Program-made: the position numbers and the translations under genes
NCBI GenBank assembly: GCA_025451425.1
Contig: JANWKK010000279.1
Location: 1 to 6,075, forward strand
Origin: Gemmatimonadaceae bacterium
GTDB lineage: Bacteria > Gemmatimonadota > Gemmatimonadetes > Gemmatimonadales > Gemmatimonadaceae
DNA length: 6,075 nucleotides
Direction of reading: 5' to 3'
Notes under the pieces: generated by a model
What the model was told of the DNA's origin: nothing
The model's database searches: none
The model's input: only the letters and a program-made list of their open reading frames with translations
In this document: one piece after another, positions 1 through 5,191 of the stretch
Layout: every line of letters starts with the position of its first letter
Numbering within the stretch: the first letter of the stretch is position 1

Positions 1-1073
1 CTCGGCAAGCCGGTCTTCCGAACGAGTCAACCGGACATTTCACGTCAGGCGGCTCGGACGCCAACTATACGGCGGTACTGTGCGCGTTAACCCATGCGAA
101 CGATGGATTCGCATTGGAAGGGGCTAGAGCCTTCAGCGGACCGCCCGTCTTTTACATCTCGCGCGAGAGTCACCTCGCCTGGGTGAAGATCGGCCATCAG
201 GCCGGCATCGGCCGCACTGCCGTTAGGCAAGTGCCGACGGACGGTACCGGACGGATGGACGCCGACGCGCTCGCGGCGATGCTCGACGAGGACACGGCGC
301 GTGGATGCGTGCCTTTCTTGATTGTCGCCACGGCGGGCACGACGAACGCTGGTATGATCGATCCGATTGGTCGTTGCGCTGATCTCGCGCGCGAACGTGG
401 TCTCTGGCTTCACGTGGATGCAGCGTGGGGGGGAGCTGTACTGGCCTCCGAGCGCCTGCATGGAGCGCTCGCAGGAATCGAGCGGGCGAACTCGGTCACG
501 ATCGACGCGCACAAGTGGTTCGCCACGACGATGGGCTGCGGCATGTTCATCACGCGAGATCCGACCATCTTGTCGACGACCTTCCAGGTGTCCACTGGAT
601 TCATGCCGTCCAACACCGCGACGGTGGATCCGTATGTCAACACGGCGCAATGGTCGCGGCGCTTCCTCGGCGTGCGCTTGTTTCTCTCGCTCGGCGCCGC
701 TGGATGGCCTGGCTACGCGCAGCACGTCGAGCGCTCCGTCGCGCTCATCGCGCAGTTGCGGGAAGCGTTGTCGTCACGGCAATGGCGAATCAGCAATGAC
801 TCGTTGCTTGCCGTGTTGTGCGTCGAGCCACCACAGGGTGCGCCGGACGCGCGTACGATCGCGGCCCGCGTGCTCGCTTCCGGTCGCGCCTGGATTGCCG
901 TCGCGAAGTACGAAGGACGTGACGTCATCCGAATCTGCCTAACGCATGGCGAGGCGACACCGGACGACATCAGTGCGCTCGTCGACGCCTTGACCGATGC
1001 GTGCTCGGCGAATGTGGTGTCGACCAGCAGTACCGCGGCCCAACGATTGACAACGGCCACGTCAACGCTCTAA
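1..1073 (+). CDS. PLP-dependent group II amino-acid decarboxylase, 5'-truncated by window edge
   Basis: This is the C-terminal three quarters of a group II PLP-dependent decarboxylase, a family that removes the alpha-carboxylate of an amino acid to give the amine. The first complete codon is at 3, and 356 residues are visible against about 470-510 for the family. The frame is open from the edge, so an internal TTG at 114 is not the start. In visible-fragment numbering, a TSGGSDAN phosphate-binding motif lies at 15-21, the cofactor-stacking His at 57 (ESHLAW), ATAGTT further on, the pyridine-nitrogen Asp at 139 (HVDAAWGG) and the Schiff-base Lys at 171 (DAHKWF). The HVDAAWGG and GIERANSVT stretches resemble the glutamate/cysteine-sulfinate/aspartate decarboxylase branch more than the DOPA branch, but this is weak evidence for substrate. 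It is the first visible gene of the operon, ending 24 bp before the carrier-protein gene. Family assignment is firm; the substrate is unknown, and a non-decarboxylating relative is possible. Confidence 0.92.
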   Translation, partial: RQAGLPNESTGHFTSGGSDANYTAVLCALTHANDGFALEGARAFSGPPVFYISRESHLAWVKIGHQAGIGRTAVRQVPTDGTGRMDADALAAMLDEDTARGCVPFLIVATAGTTNAGMIDPIGRCADLARERGLWLHVDAAWGGAVLASERLHGALAGIERANSVTIDAHKWFATTMGCGMFITRDPTILSTTFQVSTGFMPSNTATVDPYVNTAQWSRRFLGVRLFLSLGAAGWPGYAQHVERSVALIAQLREALSSRQWRISNDSLLAVLCVEPPQGAPDARTIAARVLASGRAWIAVAKYEGRDVIRICLTHGEATPDDISALVDALTDACSANVVSTSSTAAQRLTTATSTL

Positions 1074-1085
1074 CCCTGATCACCC

Positions 1086-1089
1086 GAGG
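1086..1089 (+). promoter_or_regulatory. Ribosome binding site of the carrier-protein gene
   Basis: GAGG lies 8 bp upstream of the ATG at 1098, inside the only non-coding gap (1074-1097) between the decarboxylase and carrier-protein genes. It supports this ATG. I see no separate promoter or terminator in the 24-bp gap, so the downstream genes appear to be read from the same transcript. Confidence 0.6.
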
Positions 1090-1097
1090 TTACTTCG

Positions 1098-1361
1098 ATG
1101 TCTGCAAGCATCAGAACGACGATCGTCTCGCAGTTCGAGCAGGTTGCGTCCGAGCAGCGTCACAAGCTCGCACTGCTCACCGACGACCGCGCACTCATGG
1201 ACTCCGGTCTGGATTCGCTGGCATTCGCGATCGTGGTCGCGCGTCTCGAGGACTCACTGGGCATCGATCCCTTCAGTGCGTCAGAAGACGCACAGTTCCC
1301 AGTGACGTTTGGCGATTTCGTGCAGATGTACGAGAAGATGTACGCGAATGCCACTGCGTAG
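1098..1361 (+). CDS. Free-standing acyl carrier protein
   Basis: An 87-residue acyl carrier protein, close to the usual 75-90 for the family. It would carry an acyl or aminoacyl group as a thioester on 4'-phosphopantetheine in the cytoplasm. The attachment site is the Ser at residue 40 in the motif DSGLDSLAF (35-43), followed by the typical acidic recognition helix (VVARLEDSLGIDPF). The predicted helices around the site fit the four-helix ACP fold. It is not joined to any synthase domain and is unlikely to be the housekeeping AcpP, because its neighbours are a decarboxylase and a ligase rather than FabD/FabG/FabF. Its 3' end overlaps the next gene by 14 bp, which suggests coordinated synthesis with the acyl-activating enzyme, its probable loading partner. 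It needs a phosphopantetheinyl transferase encoded elsewhere. Whether the cargo is an acyl or an aminoacyl group cannot be told from sequence. Confidence 0.9.
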   Translation: MSASIRTTIVSQFEQVASEQRHKLALLTDDRALMDSGLDSLAFAIVVARLEDSLGIDPFSASEDAQFPVTFGDFVQMYEKMYANATA

Positions 1362-2751
1362 CACGTCACTGTGGGAAGGGATCGCGGGCACCGGTCTCGG
1401 AGGCAAGCGGTCGCTCTGGACAAGCGATAGCACCGTCGCGCTCTCGGATTTCGCGTCGGGCTCTGCACTCGGCGCGCGCTTCGACGAAATTCGAGGTCGA
1501 TCGGTCCTCGTCACGACCTCCGACCAGCTCGTCGCCGCACTCGCGCTCATCGAGCTCGACGGGATCGCACGGCGTCTGGTGCTGTGCCCTCCCGATCTCG
1601 ATCCCGTGCACTTGCCTTACGTCGTCGCGACGGCGGAGGTCGATGCGATAGTCACCGACCGACCATTCGACGAGTTAAGCGGCGTGGATGTGCCGTTGGT
1701 TTTGCGCTGTGATCGCGGCGTTTGGGTCGGCGCCGTTGATCGCACATCGCAGTATGAGACGGAGTGGATTTTGTTCACCTCCGGCACCACTGGCGTCCCC
1801 AAGATGGTGGTGCACACGCTGGGAAGTTTGAGCGGCGCAATCAAACCGTCTGGGAGCCTTGCCGGCCCGCTCGTTTGGGCGACGTTCTACGATATTCGCC
1901 GCTATGGCGGCCTGCAGATTCTACTTCGCGCGCTGCTCGGGGGCGGTTCCCTCGTGCTCTCCGCACCGGGCGAAAGCGCCCCGATCTTCTTGATGCGTGC
2001 ACGAGATCATGGCGTCACACACATCACCGGTACGCCGTCTCATTGGCGGCGTGCATTGATGAGCCCTGCGGCCCAGTCGGTCTCGCCGTCGTATGCGCGC
2101 CTCTCTGGAGAGATCGCTGACCAGGCAGTCATCGATCATCTCCAGTCAACCTATCCGAACGCAAAGGTCGCGCACGCGTTCGCATCGACGGAAGCTGGCG
2201 TCGCCTTTGAGGTAACCGACGGACGTGCGGGATTCCCATTCGACCTGCTCGTGCCTAACGGCTCTGGCGTGAGTCTCAAGATCGAGGATGACACGCTACG
2301 CATCCGCTCGCCGCGGACGGCGCTTCGCTATCTCGGCAATCACAGCGAGTCGCTACTCGATGCTGAGGGCTTCGTCGACACCGGCGATGTGGTCGAACGC
2401 CGTGGTGATCGTTGGTACTTCGTCGGCCGTCGCGGCGGCATCATCAACGTTGGCGGTCTTAAAATCCACCCGGAGGAAGTCGAGGCGGTCATCAATCGCC
2501 ACCCTGGGGTGCGCATGTCCCTTGTGACCGCGCGCAAGAATCCGATCACCGGAGCGATCGTGGCCGCCGAGGTCGTGCTCGCATCGGATGCAGACTGCTC
2601 GCTCGATGTCGCGGCCGCTGAGAGCACGCGGGCGGAGATTCTCGCGGCGTGTCGCAGTGCGCTTCCGGCGCACAAGGTGCCGGCGTCGATTCGTTTCGTC
2701 AGTTCGTTGCAGGTCACTCCGTCCGGCAAGCTTGGGCGTCGCAATGCCTAA
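1348..2751 (+). CDS. AMP-forming acyl-activating enzyme (ANL superfamily), probable acyl-ACP or acyl-CoA ligase
   Basis: A 467-residue adenylate-forming enzyme that would activate a carboxylic acid with ATP and pass it to a thiol, most plausibly the adjacent carrier protein. Visible motifs are the P-loop FTSGTTGVPK (143-152), the FASTEAG segment with Glu282, FVDTGD with Asp347, the hinge region GRRGGIINVGGLK (360-372) and the C-terminal PSGKLGRR with catalytic Lys461 close to the stop. The N-terminal part is short compared with the usual 500-550 residues. The hinge position, normally Asp or Lys (GRxD), is Gly363 here. I chose the ATG at 1348, preceded by GAGAAG at 1332-1337. A TTG at 1309 would add 13 Cys/Arg-rich residues buried in the ACP gene and is less likely. 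The gene overlaps its neighbours by 14 bp upstream and 8 bp downstream. The family is firm; CoA versus ACP as acceptor, and the acid used, are inference. Confidence 0.9.
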   Translation: MPLRSTSLWEGIAGTGLGGKRSLWTSDSTVALSDFASGSALGARFDEIRGRSVLVTTSDQLVAALALIELDGIARRLVLCPPDLDPVHLPYVVATAEVDAIVTDRPFDELSGVDVPLVLRCDRGVWVGAVDRTSQYETEWILFTSGTTGVPKMVVHTLGSLSGAIKPSGSLAGPLVWATFYDIRRYGGLQILLRALLGGGSLVLSAPGESAPIFLMRARDHGVTHITGTPSHWRRALMSPAAQSVSPSYARLSGEIADQAVIDHLQSTYPNAKVAHAFASTEAGVAFEVTDGRAGFPFDLLVPNGSGVSLKIEDDTLRIRSPRTALRYLGNHSESLLDAEGFVDTGDVVERRGDRWYFVGRRGGIINVGGLKIHPEEVEAVINRHPGVRMSLVTARKNPITGAIVAAEVVLASDADCSLDVAAAESTRAEILAACRSALPAHKVPASIRFVSSLQVTPSGKLGRRNA

Positions 2752-3478
2752 CGTGATTGTGACCGGCGGCAGCCGCGGACTCGGACTCGGCATCGCGAAG
2801 ACACTGCGCGCGGCCGGACATGACGTCATTGCCATTGCGCGACGGGAGAGCGAGGCGCTGGTCGAGGCGATGAACGTGCCGGCGTCGAAGGGCGCTGGCT
2901 CGATTCATTTCGTTCCGTTCGATCTCGGTTGCATTGACGATGTGCCCCACCTCGTGAAGCACATTCGCACGACGTACGGCCCCATCTTCGCGCTCGTGAA
3001 TAACGCCGGCATCGGTACAAGCGGCGTGCTGGCCACGATGCGCGATGCTGATATAGAAACGCTCATCCGCATCAACACACTGTCACCGCTTGTTCTGACG
3101 AAGTACGTGGTGCGATCGATGATGGCGGGACACGGCGGTCGCGTCGTGAATATTTCATCGATCGTCAGCTTCACCGGGTATTCGGGCTTGTCGGTTTACA
3201 GCACGACGAAGGCCGCGCTCGTCGGATTTACGCGTTCCCTCGCTCGCGAAGTGGGCGCGCTGGGAATCACCGTGAACGCGGTGGCCCCTGGATTCATCGA
3301 TACCGAGATGACGAACGATCTCGGCGAACAGCAGCGGGACAAGATCGCGCGACGAAGCGCGCTCCGTCGAATGGCAGACGTCGACGACGTCGCGAACGCA
3401 GTCGAATTCCTACTCAGCGATCGGGCGAAGAACATCACCGGCACGATGATGACGGTCGATGCCGGCAACACCGCGTGA
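2744..3478 (+). CDS. FabG-like short-chain dehydrogenase/reductase (3-oxoacyl-ACP reductase type)
   Basis: A 244-residue classical SDR of exactly FabG length, expected to reduce a 3-oxoacyl thioester or a related ketone with NAD(P)H in the cytoplasm. Visible motifs are the nucleotide-binding TGGSRGLG (7-14), NNAG (86-89), the structural Asn111, and the catalytic Ser139, Tyr152 and Lys156 (YSTTK). NAVAPGFIDTEM follows, and the C-terminus has the family's usual ITGTxxxVDAG. The start at 2744 places the Rossmann motif at the very N-terminus, as in FabG. Earlier in-frame starts such as 2588 would fuse translated ANL-gene sequence and are rejected. It overlaps the ligase gene by 8 bp with no clear ribosome binding site, so translational coupling is likely. 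Beside an ACP and an acyl ligase, reduction of an ACP-bound intermediate is the simplest role. A sugar or alcohol dehydrogenase role cannot be excluded, because SDR substrate cannot be read from motifs. Confidence 0.9.
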   Translation: MPNVIVTGGSRGLGLGIAKTLRAAGHDVIAIARRESEALVEAMNVPASKGAGSIHFVPFDLGCIDDVPHLVKHIRTTYGPIFALVNNAGIGTSGVLATMRDADIETLIRINTLSPLVLTKYVVRSMMAGHGGRVVNISSIVSFTGYSGLSVYSTTKAALVGFTRSLAREVGALGITVNAVAPGFIDTEMTNDLGEQQRDKIARRSALRRMADVDDVANAVEFLLSDRAKNITGTMMTVDAGNTA

Positions 3479-3483
3479 GGTGA
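3477..3483 (+). promoter_or_regulatory. Ribosome binding site of the flavin reductase gene, overlapping the upstream stop codon
   Basis: GAGGTGA lies 4 bp before the ATG at 3488 and shares bases with the TGA stop (3476-3478) of the reductase gene. It is the strongest Shine-Dalgarno match in the operon. The overlap favours termination-reinitiation coupling between the two genes. Confidence 0.65.
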
Positions 3484-3487
3484 ATCG

Positions 3488-3961
3488 ATGATCGATTCCG
3501 CGACCTTTCGGAGACTCCTCAGCCGCTTTGCATCGGGCATCGCCATCATTACCGCGCGCGACGGCGAACGCGATGTCGGCATGACAGTCAGCGCCTTCTG
3601 CTCGGTGAGTCTCTCGCCACCGCTCGTCCTCGTTTGCGTCGACCGCAGTGCATCCATGCACGGTCTCCTACTGCGTCATCCCAAGCTCGGCATCAGCATC
3701 ATGGCTTCGGAGCATGAAGCGCACTGCCGTCGATTTGCCGATAAGCAGGAGACGCGTCGCTTCGAAGGCATCCCGTTCATCCGCGGCGAGAGCGACGTCA
3801 TGCTTCTGGATGACGCGATGGCACATCTGGAATGCCAGCTCGTGAGCCATTGCGATGCGGGCGACCACACGATCTTCATCGCTCAGGTCGAGAATGGGGC
3901 AATGCGTGACGGTCAGCCCCTACTCTACTTCGGGGGACGTTACGCTCAGCTCGTCGGTTAA
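3488..3961 (+). CDS. Flavin reductase-domain protein (HpaC/flavin_reduct-like)
   Basis: A 157-residue single-domain protein of the flavin reductase family, which binds FMN or FAD and typically uses NAD(P)H to supply reduced flavin to a partner monooxygenase or halogenase. The N-terminus (FRRLLSRFASGIAIITA), the flavin-phosphate strand GMTVSAFCSVSLSPPLVLV (31-49), the LGISIMASEHEAHCRRFA segment, the conserved GDHTIF at 125-130 and the C-terminal PLLYFGGRYAQL are all standard, as is the length. It lies 9 bp after the reductase gene with a strong ribosome binding site, so it is the last gene of the operon. No oxygenase partner is visible, which implies one upstream of the window or elsewhere. 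Alternatively the protein may act alone as a flavin-dependent oxidoreductase. Its stop codon interlocks with that of the convergent gene on the other strand. Confidence 0.88.
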   Translation: MIDSATFRRLLSRFASGIAIITARDGERDVGMTVSAFCSVSLSPPLVLVCVDRSASMHGLLLRHPKLGISIMASEHEAHCRRFADKQETRRFEGIPFIRGESDVMLLDDAMAHLECQLVSHCDAGDHTIFIAQVENGAMRDGQPLLYFGGRYAQLVG

Positions 3962-5127
3962 GGCTGGCTGTGCGTCAGGGCGAGCACCGCGTACGCGGTA
4001 GCGGCGTCGCTCATGAACTTCCCGACGTCCGATGCTGGATCTCGTCGCTTGTTCAGCGATGAGGCAGCCCACATGCCGGTCGTCGTGTCCTGATGCTGGG
4101 ACAGCCATGCGAGTGCGCGCGACAAGTGTGGCTCGTTAGGCGAGATTCCGATTTCCTCGAGCGCGTAGGCGATGAGGCCGGTGGCGAGCGCGTCACCAGC
4201 TGTCTCATCCGGCACGCCAATCGCATAGCGCCAATGCCCGAGTGAGGTCAGCTTCCAGGAACCGTCATTGTCTTGTGCGTTCTCGAGTACAGTGACCATC
4301 GTCCTGCGCTCGTCATCCGAGACCAAGCCTGGCAAATTCGCCGACGCCCAGAGTAACATCGCGCGATTGAACAAGTCCGGGTTATCGCGTCGCAATAGCC
4401 GGTTCCAGATCGGTTGATCGGTGTGTGAGCGAAGGTAGGTCCGCAACCGCTCCACGTTCCTTTGAACCGCCACGGTTTTCGCGTAGCCCTGTGGCTCGCT
4501 GCCGAGGGCGATCGCTGCGAGCGCGGCTCCGAAATACGGGGCGGTTCTCGACTCCCACGGACGAAGCCCGAAGTCGAGCCACGCCCACGATCCCGCGTCG
4601 TCACCTGTCATCTGCTGCAACGCAAACATGTTGGCGAAGGCGCGGCGCGCATCATCGCTCACTACCCCGTCACGTTGATCGCGCCTTGCAAGGACGAGGG
4701 CATTGAGCACCGCCTCCGTGCCGCGAGACTGGCTGGCCTGCTCGCGGCCACCGAGTGTCGAGTCTCCATAGAACGGCTTGACCTCGCTCCAGGCGCGTAC
4801 GCGAGTCACGACGTCGGCGACGAGACGGCGCTCTGGCGCTGGGATTTCCTTTTCGCGGAGCGCGGCGGCGAGCTGTGGCCTGGCGAGCGCGTACGGGAGT
4901 ACCGTGTGGCACGAGACGCAAACGGTGCCACGATCGCGCGCCGCTTTCGGCCACGATTGCCACCAGGCTTGCCGCTGGTCGAGATAAGTTGCCGTGGCAC
5001 TGGCAGTCCACGACTGAGGCGCAACGGATCGGGGTGCCGCCGCAAGCTCAAGGAGAAGGCCTGACGCCGCTACCGCGATGACTGGCATCAAGGCAACCGT
5101 CGTCGCTCGCATTCTTGAAAGCTTCAT
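3958..5127 (-). CDS. Exported toroid (terpenoid-cyclase/prenyltransferase-like) protein with one CxxCH haem motif
   Basis: Predicted 389-residue exported protein. Residues 1-31 look like a signal peptide or membrane anchor: Lys/Arg-rich start, then hydrophobic VALMPVIAVAASGLLLELAAA. A single c-type haem motif CVSCH lies at 70-74. The rest resembles the alpha/alpha toroid of squalene-hopene cyclases, with QW-type repeats at about 171-181 (QQMTGDDAGSW), 285-291 (QDNDGSW) and 346-353 (QDTTTGMW), plus helical pairs such as GLIAYALEEIGI. I see no DXDD motif of class II cyclases, so terpene cyclisation is unlikely. A periplasmic electron-transfer or binding role is possible but unproven. The ATG at 5127 is preferred because it gives a normal signal peptide; a GTG at 5151 would add eight residues, and neither has a clear ribosome binding site. 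It follows the acetyltransferase gene at 64 bp on the same strand. Proteins of this type are known to me as uncharacterised in soil bacterial phyla. Confidence 0.8.
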   Translation of the reverse strand: MKLSRMRATTVALMPVIAVAASGLLLELAAAPRSVAPQSWTASATATYLDQRQAWWQSWPKAARDRGTVCVSCHTVLPYALARPQLAAALREKEIPAPERRLVADVVTRVRAWSEVKPFYGDSTLGGREQASQSRGTEAVLNALVLARRDQRDGVVSDDARRAFANMFALQQMTGDDAGSWAWLDFGLRPWESRTAPYFGAALAAIALGSEPQGYAKTVAVQRNVERLRTYLRSHTDQPIWNRLLRRDNPDLFNRAMLLWASANLPGLVSDDERRTMVTVLENAQDNDGSWKLTSLGHWRYAIGVPDETAGDALATGLIAYALEEIGISPNEPHLSRALAWLSQHQDTTTGMWAASSLNKRRDPASDVGKFMSDAATAYAVLALTHSQP

Positions 5128-5191
5128 GCTCGAACCATCGGGGGCGCGCACGTGATATGTTCACAAGCTATCAAGAAACTCAGCAGCGATC
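5128..5191 (-). other. Short intergenic gap between the two minus-strand genes
   Basis: These 64 bp separate the acetyltransferase stop from the toroid-protein start. No intrinsic terminator is visible. On the minus strand a TTGATA stands at a -35-like position but lacks a convincing -10 at normal spacing, so a separate promoter is not supported. A GTGA-N5-TCAC dyad lies at about 5152-5164. The gap is compatible with co-transcription of the two genes. Confidence 0.4.

Noticed and set aside
87..725. Long open frame on the minus strand opposite the decarboxylase gene, 212 codons
   Set aside because: Its product is Arg/His-rich with no recognisable motif, and the plus-strand frame contains all decarboxylase motifs. 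High-GC antisense shadow.
2353..2835. Minus-strand open frame across the ligase/reductase junction
   Set aside because: Low-complexity Arg-rich product, opposite two genes with intact catalytic motifs.
2744..3478. Housekeeping fatty-acid synthesis operon (fabG-acpP)
   Set aside because: The order ACP, ligase, reductase with a decarboxylase and flavin reductase lacks fabD, fabF and fabH, so a specialised pathway fits better.
1..3961. Exosortase/PEP-CTERM associated cluster, which also has a PLP decarboxylase, an ACP and an acyl-CoA ligase
   Set aside because: The decarboxylases of those clusters are of the LysA fold, whereas this one is group II. No exosortase or PEP-CTERM protein is in the window.
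3986..3999. Perfect 14-bp palindrome ACCGCGTACGCGGT
   Set aside because: It lies inside the C-terminal coding region of the toroid gene (encoding TAYAV), has no T-tract and no loop, and is expected by chance in GC-rich coding sequence. An operator or terminator role is not supported.
4462..5064. Plus-strand open frame of 200 codons opposite the toroid gene
   Set aside because: Arg-rich product without domain features, while the minus strand encodes signal peptide, CxxCH and QW repeats in one frame.
5151..5165. TGTGA-N5-TCACG, resembling a CRP/FNR-type half-site pair
   Set aside because: The spacer is 5 rather than 6 for CRP, only four base pairs per arm match, and no good promoter is positioned with it.
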